Below are positions 1-7,783 of a DNA stretch of 64,000 bases, one piece after another. The position numbers were made by a program, and so were the translations under genes. Source of the DNA: Chloroflexota bacterium (lineage in GTDB: Bacteria; Chloroflexota; Anaerolineae; Anaerolineales; Villigracilaceae); assembly GCA_016235445.1 (NCBI GenBank), contig JACRLB010000046.1, positions 1-64,000 of the forward strand. The letters run 5' to 3'. Positions within the stretch are counted from its first letter, which is position 1. Every line of letters starts with the position of its first letter. Under the pieces are notes generated by a model that saw nothing but the letters and a program-made list of their open reading frames with translations, ran no database searches and was not told where the DNA came from.

Positions 1-75
1 CACGATTGCGATCAAGGCATTCAGCACTTGTTGAGATTTCAGAATTCGGTTATTTTTAACGGTGCGCTTGGACAT
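1..75 (-). CDS. 5' end of an unidentified protein (partial)
   Basis: On the minus strand an ATG at 75-73 opens a reading frame that stays open to the window edge. It encodes 25 residues beginning MSKRTVKNNRILKSQQVLN. An AAGGAGA ribosome site lies 10 nt upstream (86-92), which makes this a credible gene start. The rest of the gene is outside the window. The product is not recognisable from 25 residues; the basic N-terminus gives no function. Confidence 0.5.
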   Translation of the reverse strand, partial: MSKRTVKNNRILKSQQVLNALIAIV

Positions 76-266
76 GGCGGTTTGGTCTCCTTGGTAAGAG
101 CCAAGTAAACCATGTTCAAGCCTTTTCGTGAACTACTGATAATAACCAACGGGGGTCGTGTATTGCCTGCCCGTTCTGCGCCCAGTGACCGTGATCAACA
201 TCATACCCTTGCTCAACAAGCCATGCAGTGGCGAACGCAAAACCGCAGACATAAAATTATTTCCGT

Positions 267-1157
267 TCATTTCAGCGCTCCGTACATTTGGTCGGGCGCG
301 AGTAATTCAGGGAAGCGATCTCTCAGCGTAGTCCGCGCTTCGTAGCACAGGTGACAGGCGTCGGCGTAGTGCGAAGCGTGCGGCAGGTTGTATTCAGTCA
401 CCAGCGCGGCGGGTCCGCCTTCGAGCAGTGGTCCGCAAATCGGATGGGCATCCGCATTATATTCTTCGCAAATTTTCTTTAATGACTTTTCGAATAAATT
501 ACCAATCACGATGCCCTGACAAATATGGAGGTTGCCAAGCGGGTCAAGATGGACGCGCCCCGGCTCGCGCAAATCTTCATGCGGACAGGAATCGAATCCT
601 TCCCAGGGATGGCTGGTTGCTTTTTCGGCAAGCATTTTCGCCGCCCGACCACGATACATGACCGCGCCTTCGTTTTCGATTTGACCATGCGTTTGCTTCG
701 CCTCGGCATCAGGCTGGGCAATGCTGATCATGCCTGTTGGAATGTTCAACCCCTTTGCCGCCGCCAGCGCATTCTGCGGACGTTCTCCCAGGCATTCACC
801 ACAGTGAAATAAGTCACTGCTCACAGTGAGATCATCCACCCGCCCCGCAAAAGGACTCAGCCACTCCTGGGCATCGGCTACGGAATTTGCCCAATAAGCA
901 TTGGACACAATACCAACCGAGAAACCCAACTCCGCCGCTTTGCGAACCGCTTTGACCAAAATGGCATAATACAAAAACGGCTCGCCGCCTTCAAAATAAA
1001 TCGAAGTGACGCCCGCCTCTTTTGCCTGCTCGAGAATTTGCTCGATCTGTTCGAATGTGAGCGTGCCCGCCTGCCACGGACTGCCCCACACAAAACAGTG
1101 ATCGCATTCGTAGGTACAGCGATAGGTGAGAAGAATATGCAAGCCTTCAAGTTTCAT
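267..1157 (-). CDS. Radical SAM protein with SPASM-like C-terminus
   Basis: The 296-residue product has the radical SAM 4Fe-4S motif CxxxCxxC at Cys14, Cys18 and Cys21, and a GGEP motif near residue 57 that binds the SAM amino group. A C-terminal stretch resembles a SPASM/twitch auxiliary-cluster region (DPLGNLHIC, a GNLF motif, then ICGPL and CHLC). The ATG at 1157 has an AAGGAG site just upstream. Radical SAM/SPASM enzymes often modify peptides or cofactors, but no peptide substrate gene can be seen next to it, so the substrate is unknown. It is transcribed towards the partial gene at the window edge and away from upp. The superfamily call is secure; the reaction is not. Confidence 0.85.
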   Translation of the reverse strand: MKLEGLHILLTYRCTYECDHCFVWGSPWQAGTLTFEQIEQILEQAKEAGVTSIYFEGGEPFLYYAILVKAVRKAAELGFSVGIVSNAYWANSVADAQEWLSPFAGRVDDLTVSSDLFHCGECLGERPQNALAAAKGLNIPTGMISIAQPDAEAKQTHGQIENEGAVMYRGRAAKMLAEKATSHPWEGFDSCPHEDLREPGRVHLDPLGNLHICQGIVIGNLFEKSLKKICEEYNADAHPICGPLLEGGPAALVTEYNLPHASHYADACHLCYEARTTLRDRFPELLAPDQMYGALK

Positions 1158-1556
1158 ATTGGACTCCTTGCTCTCTTTTAAATGTACAAAAAATGAGGCG
1201 GCGAGTCATGGGTCAAAAATCACCTTCACGGCTATAATTAACTCACCTTATGCAAAAGGCTTTATGACCCCGAAGAGGTGTCGTAGCCTGTAATATCCAT
1301 GTCATCCCTTCGGGATTTGATTTTCCTCACGAAATTTCTATAATCCTGCCATCCCTTCGGGATTGAACTGCGTAAGGTGAATCATTAGCTCACCTTACGC
1401 GCCCTCATACCCTAACGGGCACTTTCCCCAACCCTTCCCCCGAAGGGGAAGGGAGTCCCCTCTCCCTTCGGGAGAGGGTTAGGGTGAGGGAAAAACACGC
1501 GCATTTTCTAAAAACTACGTAAGGTGAATCATTAAATAACCCACTTCGGAGGAACC
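1158..1556. other. Repeat-filled intergenic region between divergent genes
   Basis: No gene is visible here. The stretch holds two copies of an ATCCCTTCGGGATT hairpin (about 1303-1318 and 1350-1364) and a large G/C-rich palindromic repeat (1390-1528, listed separately). The 17-bp sequence CGTAAGGTGAATCATTA occurs twice in direct orientation, at 1371-1387 and 1518-1534, flanking the large palindrome like a target duplication. Promoters for the divergent radical SAM gene and upp must lie here, but I cannot assign them. Confidence 0.6.
1390..1528. repeat. Large palindromic repeat, family A copy 1
   Basis: The ends CACCTTACGC and ACGTAAGGTG are inverted. The interior has nested hairpins made of CCTTCCCCCGAAGGGGAAGG and CTCTCCCTTCGGGAGAGG, plus CCTCATACCCTAACGGGCAC. 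Related copies lie at 32628-32750, 33503-33592, 49144-49240 and 51036-51190, always in intergenic DNA. Confidence 0.8.
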
Positions 1557-2183
1557 ATGTCCAACATTTACGCATCCAAACATCCGCTCGTTGCCCACAA
1601 ACTTTCACGTTTAAGAGACAGGAAGACCGAACCCAAGAAGTTCCGCGAACTCGTCCGCGAGATTGCGGGACTTCTCGCATATGAAGCCACCGCCGACCTG
1701 CAAACCCTGGAAGTGGAGATCGAAACCCCGCTGGAAAAAATGAAGGCGCAGGAATTAAAAGAAAAGATCGGCCTCGTCCCCATCCTGCGCGCGGGGCTTG
1801 GCATGGTGGAAGGGATTTGGGAACTGATGCCCTCCGCCGAAGTCTGGCACATCGGGCTGTACCGCGATGAACACACTCTCAAGCCCGTGGAATATTACAA
1901 CAAACTGCCCGTGGACCCGCGTGTTTCCGTCTGCCTCATCCTCGACCCGATGCTTGCCACTGGCGGTTCAGCCACCGCCACCGCCGATATTCTCAAACGC
2001 TGGGGCGTGAAGAAAATTAAATTCGTCGGTCTCATCGGCGCGCCCGAAGGAATCAAAGCCATGCAAACCGCCCACCCTGATATTGATATTTTCCTCGCCG
2101 CCATCGACGATCATTTGAATGAACGCGCGTACATCGTCCCTGGGTTGGGCGACGCAGGAGATAGGCAGTTTGGGACAGGGTGA
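1557..2183 (+). CDS. upp: Uracil phosphoribosyltransferase
   Basis: The 208-residue protein has the usual Upp length and signatures: an N-terminal [13 protein letters not shown] segment, [14 protein letters not shown] in the middle, and the PRPP-binding loop [10 protein letters not shown]. It salvages uracil by joining it to PRPP to give UMP in the cytosol. The ATG at 1557 has a GGAGG site directly upstream. It is the first gene of a tightly packed plus-strand run. The following hydrolase starts 40 nt downstream; the gap is filled by a period-7 CAGTnnn repeat that also covers the end of this gene's 3' flank. The C-terminal residues [11 protein letters not shown] are typical of the family. Confidence 0.96.
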   Translation: MSNIYASKHPLVAHKLSRLRDRKTEPKKFRELVREIAGLLAYEATADLQTLEVEIETPLEKMKAQELKEKIGLVPILRAGLGMVEGIWELMPSAEVWHIGLYRDEHTLKPVEYYNKLPVDPRVSVCLILDPMLATGGSATATADILKRWGVKKIKFVGLIGAPEGIKAMQTAHPDIDIFLAAIDDHLNERAYIVPGLGDAGDRQFGTG

Positions 2184-2185
2184 GG

Positions 2186-2213
2186 CAGTGATCAGTAAAC
2201 AGTCATCAGTTTT
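2186..2213. repeat. Heptamer repeat, CAGTnnn x4
   Basis: Four consecutive 7-bp units read CAGTGAT, CAGTAAA, CAGTCAT and CAGTTTT. The array sits between upp and the hydrolase start, directly before its AGGAG ribosome site. It is the reverse-complement relative of the ACTGnnn array at 24428-24488 and of the array at 43603-43630. Confidence 0.75.
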
Positions 2214-2223
2214 CAGGAGCGAC

Positions 2224-3069
2224 ATGAGTAACGATACCATCGAAATTGACGGACATCGCATCGCCTATACAATGACAGGCTCACCATCCAACCCGCCTGT
2301 CATTCTTGTACATGGGATTATGTCTCATCGCGGTGTGTGGACGCGAACCGTTGAGTCGCTCAAAGCAAACTTCTTTTGCATTGCCCCCGACTTGCCCGGC
2401 TTCGGCGACAGCGACAAGCCAAAAAACGGCGATTACACTATTGCAAAACAAGCCGAGCGCATCCTGAAAATTGCCGACGATTTTGGCTTCGACAAATTCA
2501 TCCTCATCGGCCACTCCATGGGCGGGCAGATTTCCACATATCTCGCGGCCACTCTCGCCCCACAGCGCGTACACAAACTCGTCAGCGTGGGCGGCGTGGT
2601 GACAGGTGAACTCTCGGAGAGTCTGCAAAATACACGGCGCCTGACTGCCATAGCAGAACGAAATCCATGGTTGTATCAACTCTCTCGCAAACTAAATAAA
2701 TGGAAACCTTACGCCTATCGGACATTTCAGCCCTGGTTTTACAAAATCAAAGAACTGCCCTTCGACTCGTGGGAAGTGGACAGAGATCACGCTTCAGATC
2801 CAGGCATTGCCTCATCCACACCCAAAGCATGGGATTCGCTCAATGCAACCGACCTGACCCCTGCCCTCAAAAATATCATCGCCCCCACACTTGTCATCTT
2901 TGGGATTCAAGATGGTACTGTCCCAGTTGCGCAGGCGCATTTATTTAAAGAAAAACTTCCCGCCACACAACTTGTATTGATCGACCAATGCGGGCATTTT
3001 CCAATGTATGAAACTTTTGATAAATACATAAACCACATACAGGGATTCCTGAACCAGCTCACAGGATAA
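2224..3069 (+). CDS. Alpha/beta-fold hydrolase
   Basis: The product is a 281-residue alpha/beta hydrolase. It shows the oxyanion-side motif HGIMSHRGVW, the nucleophile elbow GHSMGG, an acid residue candidate in FGIQDGTVP and the catalytic histidine in CGHFPMYE. This composition fits small esterases, epoxide hydrolase-like or C-C bond hydrolases; the substrate cannot be told. A longer frame exists upstream to 2119 but overlaps upp; I chose ATG 2224 because AGGAG lies just before it and the protein then begins at the family's first strand. It is followed after 3 nt by the TfoX-like gene, so co-transcription is likely. Confidence 0.88.
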   Translation: MSNDTIEIDGHRIAYTMTGSPSNPPVILVHGIMSHRGVWTRTVESLKANFFCIAPDLPGFGDSDKPKNGDYTIAKQAERILKIADDFGFDKFILIGHSMGGQISTYLAATLAPQRVHKLVSVGGVVTGELSESLQNTRRLTAIAERNPWLYQLSRKLNKWKPYAYRTFQPWFYKIKELPFDSWEVDRDHASDPGIASSTPKAWDSLNATDLTPALKNIIAPTLVIFGIQDGTVPVAQAHLFKEKLPATQLVLIDQCGHFPMYETFDKYINHIQGFLNQLTG

Positions 3070-3072
3070 ACA

Positions 3073-3399
3073 ATGGCATACAATATCAAACTTGCAGAAC
3101 GCATCCGCACCGAATTACATGGATTGCCCTTTGTGGAAAAGAAAATGTTCGGCGGGGTTGGCTTTTTGGTTTACGGCAACATGGCTTGCGGAGTGTACAA
3201 GGAAGATATGATCGTGCGGGTTGACCCGCAGAAACACGCAACACTCCTGAAAAAAGCACACACAAAAGTTTTCGACATCACAGGCAGGCCCATGAAAGGC
3301 TGGCTGATGGTCGAACCCGATGGATGCAAAACCGCCAGACAATTAGGCGCGTGGGCCAAAGAAGGCGTTGAATTCGCGTTGACTCTCCCTCCAAAATGA
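3073..3399 (+). CDS. TfoX N-terminal domain protein
   Basis: This 108-residue protein matches the TfoX/Sxy N-terminal domain: an amphipathic start, then VEKKMFGGVGFLVYGNMACGV, IVRVDPQ and MKGWLMVEPDG. The fold is found alone in many bacteria; in gammaproteobacteria it belongs to a competence regulator, but single-domain versions like this have no settled role. The gene ends in an ATGA overlap with the alcohol dehydrogenase, which supports translational coupling. No DNA-binding or membrane segment is seen. Confidence 0.85.
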   Translation: MAYNIKLAERIRTELHGLPFVEKKMFGGVGFLVYGNMACGVYKEDMIVRVDPQKHATLLKKAHTKVFDITGRPMKGWLMVEPDGCKTARQLGAWAKEGVEFALTLPPK

Positions 3400-4439
3400 A
3401 TGCAATGCTTCTTGAGTCAATTGGGGATGTGACCCCGCTTCATCCGCCCTTGAAGCTGGTTCAACATCCCAAACCGATCCTCGCCCCGGGCGAAGCCCTC
3501 ATCAAAGTCACCCGCTGTGCAGTTTGTCACACCGAGTTGGACGAGATCGAAGGCCGCACTCCCCCGCCGCGTCTGCCTGTGATTTTGGGGCATCAGGTGG
3601 TAGGGATTCTGGAATCCAGCGGCTTGCCGCTGGAAAACCGACAGCAAGCTGTCGGACTCCAGAGTGGCGCTCGCGTAGGCGTGGCATGGATCGCATCCGC
3701 TTGCGGCGAGTGCCACTTTTGCAAAACGGGGCGCGAGAATCTTTGTCCGCAATTCAAGGCAACGGGACGGGACGTTGACGGCGGTTACGCCGAGTACATG
3801 AAAGTCCGCGCTGAGTTTATGCACCCCATCCCTGACTCGCTTTCAGATTCCGAAGCCGCGCCGTTGCTGTGCGCGGGCGCGATTGGGTATCGGTCCTTGC
3901 GATTGAGCAATTTGCAGAATGGGCAGGCACTGGGGTTGATGGGGTTTGGGGGGTCGAATCATCTCGTATTGAAACTGGCAAAACACAAATTCCCCAATTC
4001 TCCAATTTTCGTCTTCAGCAGAAATCCTGAAGAGCGTGAGTTTGCTTTATCTCTTGGAGCGGCCTGGGCGGGGATGATTGATCAGAGTCCGCCTGAGGCG
4101 TTGGATGCTGTCATCGACACCACACCAATTTGGGGCGCAGACATGGAAGCGTTGAAATGCCTGAGGGCAGGCGGAAGACTGGTCATCAACGCGATTCGTA
4201 AAGAGGAAAATGACAAGGATGTTTTTCTCAAAATGGATTATCCTTCGCAGTTGTGGATGGAAAAGGAAATCAAATCGGTGGCGAATGTGACGCGCGCTGA
4301 TGTGCGCGAGTTTTTGCAAATTGCGGCGGAGGCGAAGATCAAACCTGAATTTCAAGAATACGAATTGAAAGACGCCAACCGGGCGTTGGCCGAGATGAAG
4401 CAAGGCAAAATTCACGGAGCGAAAGTGTTGAGGATATAA
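3396..4439 (+). CDS. Zinc-dependent alcohol dehydrogenase family protein
   Basis: The 347-residue protein is a medium-chain dehydrogenase. The catalytic zinc ligands are in CAVCHTEL and GHQVVG, and the structural zinc site is CGECHFCKTGRENLC. A Rossmann region follows (GLMGFGGSNH). It should oxidise or reduce an alcohol/aldehyde with NAD(P). Its start overlaps the TfoX-like gene by 4 nt and the amidase begins 1 nt after its stop. Odd: between the catalytic and structural zinc regions, residues about 71-89 are encoded by two adjacent palindromes (3617-3632 and 3638-3655), making the loop longer than usual for the family. This looks like a repeat inserted in frame. Confidence 0.9.
   Translation: MNAMLLESIGDVTPLHPPLKLVQHPKPILAPGEALIKVTRCAVCHTELDEIEGRTPPPRLPVILGHQVVGILESSGLPLENRQQAVGLQSGARVGVAWIASACGECHFCKTGRENLCPQFKATGRDVDGGYAEYMKVRAEFMHPIPDSLSDSEAAPLLCAGAIGYRSLRLSNLQNGQALGLMGFGGSNHLVLKLAKHKFPNSPIFVFSRNPEEREFALSLGAAWAGMIDQSPPEALDAVIDTTPIWGADMEALKCLRAGGRLVINAIRKEENDKDVFLKMDYPSQLWMEKEIKSVANVTRADVREFLQIAAEAKIKPEFQEYELKDANRALAEMKQGKIHGAKVLRI
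3617..3655. repeat. Paired palindromes inside the alcohol dehydrogenase gene
   Basis: Two perfect or near-perfect palindromes, CAGCGGCTTGCCGCTG and CCGACAGCAAGCTGTCGG, lie back to back in frame and encode part of SSGLPLENRQQAVGLQ. A related CGGACAGCTTGCTGTC palindrome occurs inside the acyl-CoA synthetase gene near 19191. Confidence 0.7.
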
Positions 4440-4440
4440 A

Positions 4441-6126
4441 ATGGAAAACAAAAACGCGTACGATCTAAAATCTGTAAAACTGCCGTACCTGGCAGGCGGG
4501 ATGTTGAAATTCTTTGCATCTCTCGTAGAAGGTTTCCTGGGCGGGCTGATCATGCCAAGTTTGTTCGAAAGCGCGGGCATCCACTGGCTGAGAAAACAAA
4601 ATTTCGACGAAACGCCCACGCATCATCCGATCCATTTCACGGGCGAACTGCAAAAGGAAGCGTCTGCCGTTCCAGAAAAAGAATGGCCGCGTGAAGCCCC
4701 GAACGGGAAGGGTTTTCAATTTGCAAGCGTGTTTGATTTTGCAAACGCCTATCGCAATGGAACGACCACGCCAGAGGAAGTTGCCAAAAAAGTTTTGCAT
4801 TCCATCGATGCCAGCAACAAAGGCGATACGCCGCTGAAAGCCTTCATCGCAGTCAACCGTGACGATGTGATGAGGCAGGCGCGCGAATCCACGCTGAGAT
4901 TCAAAGCGGGCAAACCGCTCAGCATTTTCGACGGCGTGCCTGTGGCGGTCAAAGATGAATTGAACATGACGCCGTACCCAACCACAGTCGGCACATCATT
5001 TTTAGGAAAGACTCCCGCAAAAGAAGATTCAACCGTCGTTGCGAGGTTGCGAAGCGCAGGCGCGCTGTTGGTTGGCAAGGCCAACATGCACGAAATCGGC
5101 ATCAATGTTTTCGGCCTTAACCCGCATCACGGCACAACCCGCAACCCATACAACCCAAATCATTTCACGGGCGGCAGTTCCAGCGGTTCGGCCACAGCCG
5201 TTGCCGCAGGGCTTGTGCCCATCGCCATCGGCGCGGATGGCGGCGGCTCGATCCGCATCCCCTCTTCGTTTTGCGGACTGGTCGGCTTGAAAGCCACCTT
5301 TGCAAGAGTCAGCGAGCATGGCGCATTTCCATTGGATTGGAGCGTCGCTCACATCGGGCCGATAGCTGGTTCGGCCACCGACGCGGCATTGACCTACGCC
5401 CTCATCGCTGGCCCCGACCCGAAAGACCCCATTTCACTTCATCAGCCTTTGCCCTCCCTAAAAGGCTGGGACGATCTCAACCTCAAAGGCCTTAAGCTCG
5501 GCGTGTACTGGCCCTGGTTCCGCCATGCAGATGCGGAAACAACAGCCGCCTGCGAAGCCATGCTCAAGGAATACGAAAAAATGGGCTGTGAGATCGTAGA
5601 AGTTACCATCCCTGACCTCGAAGCGAATCGCATTGCACACAGCGTCAGCATTCTGGGTGAGATGGCGCAAGGGATGAATGCCACCTACAGCCAGCATCAC
5701 AAAGAGCACGGGTTGGATGTGCGCATCAATCTTGCCCTGGCGCGCAAGCTATCCGCCACCGATTACGTGTCTGCACAACGCATCCGCACACGGATCATCC
5801 ATCACTTCAACAACGCCTTCAAACAAGCGGATGTCATCCTCACCCCCGCAACAGGCATCCCCGCGCCAGAGATCAAGAAGGGCGCATTGCCAGACGGCGA
5901 GTCTGATTTAAGTACCACCGTCGAGATCATGCGCTTCGTCACCGCCGCAAATATGACAGGCATGCCCGCCATCTCCTTCCCTGTCGGCTACACCCAAAAG
6001 GGACTGCCCATCGGCTTGCAGGTGATGGGCAAAGCCTGGGACGAATCCACACTTCTGCGCATGGCTCTTGCCGCCGAGCAGGTGGTGGAGCGCAAGGCTC
6101 CGCAGGTGTATTTCAAGATGCTGTAG
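4441..6126 (+). CDS. Amidase signature family hydrolase
   Basis: The 561-residue product carries the amidase signature triad: Lys171 in VAVKDE, then the glycine/serine-rich GGSSSGSATA about residues 245-254 and GADGGGSIRIPSS, which hold the cis-Ser and nucleophile Ser. It should hydrolyse a carboxamide or ester. The N-terminal 100 residues are an extension before the core and include a hydrophobic stretch (LKFFASLVEGFLGGLIM), reminiscent of membrane-associated fatty-acid-amide-hydrolase-like enzymes. It starts 1 nt after the dehydrogenase stop with GAGGA overlapping that stop, and closes the upp operon. The substrate is unknown. Confidence 0.9.
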   Translation: MENKNAYDLKSVKLPYLAGGMLKFFASLVEGFLGGLIMPSLFESAGIHWLRKQNFDETPTHHPIHFTGELQKEASAVPEKEWPREAPNGKGFQFASVFDFANAYRNGTTTPEEVAKKVLHSIDASNKGDTPLKAFIAVNRDDVMRQARESTLRFKAGKPLSIFDGVPVAVKDELNMTPYPTTVGTSFLGKTPAKEDSTVVARLRSAGALLVGKANMHEIGINVFGLNPHHGTTRNPYNPNHFTGGSSSGSATAVAAGLVPIAIGADGGGSIRIPSSFCGLVGLKATFARVSEHGAFPLDWSVAHIGPIAGSATDAALTYALIAGPDPKDPISLHQPLPSLKGWDDLNLKGLKLGVYWPWFRHADAETTAACEAMLKEYEKMGCEIVEVTIPDLEANRIAHSVSILGEMAQGMNATYSQHHKEHGLDVRINLALARKLSATDYVSAQRIRTRIIHHFNNAFKQADVILTPATGIPAPEIKKGALPDGESDLSTTVEIMRFVTAANMTGMPAISFPVGYTQKGLPIGLQVMGKAWDESTLLRMALAAEQVVERKAPQVYFKML

Positions 6127-6395
6127 TTTCTTTTTGTACGCGGAGTTGATGGACGACACGGATTCTTTTTGAAGAAACAGAAAAAATCCGTCCGTTCCGT
6201 GTATTCCGTGTAAAAAAATATTTAATCGAGCTAAAGCAAATGGGCTAAAATTGCTCCAATTTAGTAGACTTTATCGGTAATTAGAAAAAACGTCCCGAAG
6301 GTTATCGTCAGACCCTTAATTTACTCGAAACAAACCTTCGGGACGGTGCTTGTATAAATTGCTCCAATTTAGTGTTGTCCCAAAAGGAGAATCCC
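6127..6395. other. Intergenic region with repeat and 108-bp direct-repeat unit
   Basis: No gene is visible. An imperfect palindrome built of ACGGA-type words covers about 6158-6215 (relative of the core of the mobile element at 7642-7771). Downstream, the 18-bp sequence AAATTGCTCCAATTTAGT occurs at 6248-6265 and again at 6356-6373, exactly 108 bp apart. Between the two copies is a hairpin with 13-bp arms, CGTCCCGAAGGTT (6291-6303) and AACCTTCGGGACG (6333-6345). Confidence 0.6.
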
Positions 6396-6821
6396 ATGGC
6401 CGAGTTGAAAACCAAAATGACCGAAGCCAGCGTCGAAGATTTTTTGAACGCCATCAAAGATGAGCAAACCCGCAACGACTGTTTCGAGATCGTGAAGATC
6501 ATGAAGCAGGTGACGAAAGCCGAGCCAAAGTTGTGGGGGACGAGCATCGTCGGCTTCGGCAGTTATCATTACAAAAGCGAGAGGAGCAGGCAGGAAGGCG
6601 ATTGGCCGTTGACGGGCTTCTCGCCGCGCAAACAAAACCTGACTTTATACATCATGGGCGGTTTCGACCCGCACAAAGATTTGCTGAAAAAACTTGGAAA
6701 ATTTAAAACAAGCGTGGGATGTTTGTACATCAAAAAACTTGCGGATGTGGACAAAAAGGTCTTGAAGGAACTCGTCAACGCGTCTGTGAAAGTGATGAAG
6801 AAAAGTGTATCAGCGAGCTGA
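6396..6821 (+). CDS. DUF1801 domain protein (YdhG-like)
   Basis: The 141-residue product has the DUF1801 pattern: an N-terminal helix with VEDFLNAI, then PKLWGTSIVGFGSYHYK, the arginine-rich turn and the LYIMGGFD strand. The family is small, cytosolic and has no firmly assigned biochemical role. ATG 6396 was chosen because AAAAGGAGA precedes it; an upstream ATG at 6372 lies in the second 18-bp direct repeat. The last codons and the following bases include a small inverted repeat (ATCAGCGAGCTGAT). Confidence 0.82.
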   Translation: MAELKTKMTEASVEDFLNAIKDEQTRNDCFEIVKIMKQVTKAEPKLWGTSIVGFGSYHYKSERSRQEGDWPLTGFSPRKQNLTLYIMGGFDPHKDLLKKLGKFKTSVGCLYIKKLADVDKKVLKELVNASVKVMKKSVSAS

Positions 6822-6838
6822 TGCACTCCAGAGGATGA

Positions 6839-7609
6839 ATGAGCCTGCAAAAAGACCCCGAAGGATTTGAGAAAAGAATCCTGCACAAATTTTTAGACTT
6901 CAAAGATAAACGCATTCTGGAAGTTGGATGCGGCGAGGGGCGGTTGACCTGGCAATACGCCGCCGCTTCCTCCTTAACCGTTGGGTTTGATCCTGACCAT
7001 TCGGCATTGCGCGTGGCCCGGGCAGATGCGCGAGATAAATCTCGCGATACCTATTTTGCGAGCGCAAGCGCGAGCCACATTCCCTTTTCCAAAGAGACAT
7101 TCGATATCGCCATCCTGGCATGGTCACTCTGATGAATGCAACACGAGAGCATGGTCCATGCTCTGGATGAAATTCGCAGAACGCTCAAGCCAAACGGCAT
7201 CCTCATTGACTTGCGGCCTGTGGAGGATAACTGGTCGGTGGAGATCGTTTCGTCGGCGGGCTGGCAGGTATCGGGTAGGTTGAGCGATGTGCCTGCGGGG
7301 GTGGCAGATGATGAGGCGGCGTTCAATGCCATGCGGGAGGTCGAATCCAAGGGGTGGTACATCAAAAAAGAAGAAGAGGAATTTGCCTTCTTTTATTATT
7401 GGGATACCCCGTCTGAGATGAAGGAGTTCATGGAGGCCGAATGGGAGGATTTTGAAAAACTCGAAGAGGATGTTTTCCGAAAGACAAGCTCGCTGTGGGC
7501 CTCTGCCAACGCGGATGCGCGCGTGCGGGTGCGCGTAAAAATGCTGATCACGAAGTGGATAAGATGCAGGTCAAATTGTCAATTTGACCTGCATGTACTG
7601 ATTATTTGA
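6839..7609 (+). CDS. Class I SAM-dependent methyltransferase with two in-frame TGA codons (possible selenoprotein)
   Basis: Residues 1-97 hold the SAM motif I LEVGCGEGR, the motif II region VGFDPD and FDIAILAWSL. Codons 98 and 99 (7130-7135) are TGA TGA, after which the same frame continues with MQHESMVHALDEIRRTLKPNG and a normal methyltransferase C-terminal half to 7609. The spacing between the WSL strand and the LKPNG strand looks undisturbed, so nothing but the two stops is wrong; TGA is one base from the Cys codons TGT/TGC. A hairpin at 7146-7164 and selB at 43924 make selenocysteine insertion possible. Alternatives are a recent pseudogene, sequencing error, or two separate translations with restart at ATG 7136. 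Another oddity is a palindrome at 7029-7046 inserted in frame. AGAGGA lies 4 nt before ATG 6839. Confidence 0.75.
7029..7046. repeat. Palindrome inside the methyltransferase gene
   Basis: CGCGAGATAAATCTCGCG is a perfect palindrome encoding part of ARDKSRDT. The reverse complement of its surroundings closely matches the intergenic sequence at 63279-63301 (TATCGCAAGATTTATCTTGC), so it is a copy of a dispersed repeat. Confidence 0.65.
7146..7164 (+). promoter_or_regulatory. SECIS-like hairpin just after the tandem TGA
   Basis: AGAGCATGG / CCATGCTCT form perfect 9-base arms around a single T. As RNA the loop would be GUC or GGUCC on a 7-8 bp stem. The stem starts 10 nt after the second TGA, and the loop G lies 18-21 nt from the two stops. 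Bacterial SECIS elements sit directly downstream of the UGA and need a G (often GU) in a small apical loop at about this distance. The hairpin could also be a chance palindrome within coding sequence. Confidence 0.4.
7565..7593. repeat. 29-bp perfect palindrome at the methyltransferase 3' end
   Basis: Arms TGCAGGTCAAATTG (7565-7578) and CAATTTGACCTGCA (7580-7593) are perfect inverted repeats around one T. It lies within the last codons of the methyltransferase frame. It has no following T-run, so it may be an operator, an attenuator or an inserted repeat rather than a terminator. Confidence 0.6.
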
Positions 7610-7641
7610 ATATGCTATACTTCATCAACTTTGCAGTGTAA

Positions 7642-7771
7642 GAGACTGTTTTTAAGTACACGGATTCGACGGACAACACGGACAAACAAAGATATTTCAA
7701 AAGGTTTTCCGTGAAAATCCGTTCGTTCCGCAGAGTCTGTGTCCAAAAAAGAGAGTTTAAGAAACGGTCTC
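7642..7771. mobile_element. MITE-like element, IS5-type ends, copy 1
   Basis: The 130-bp element has inverted ends GAGACTGTTTTTAAG and TTTAAGAAACGGTCTC and is flanked by the direct repeat TAA (7639-7641 and 7772-7774). It encodes no protein. A 131-bp relative with the same ends lies at 50905-51035. Ends starting GAGAC and a 3-bp T-A-rich target duplication resemble IS1031/IS427-type members of the IS5 family; a transposase is not in this window. Its right end is only 12 bp from the next gene's start. Confidence 0.75.
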
Positions 7772-7783
7772 TAAGGAAATTTT

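Noticed and set aside
112-345. 77-codon plus-strand frame near the window start
   Set aside because: It overlaps the radical SAM gene's 3' end on the other strand, lacks a ribosome site and has no recognisable protein character.
7136-7609. Independent second gene starting at ATG 7136
   Set aside because: It lacks a ribosome site and encodes only the C-terminal half of a methyltransferase in the same frame as 6839-7129; reinitiation is possible but it is not a separate protein family.
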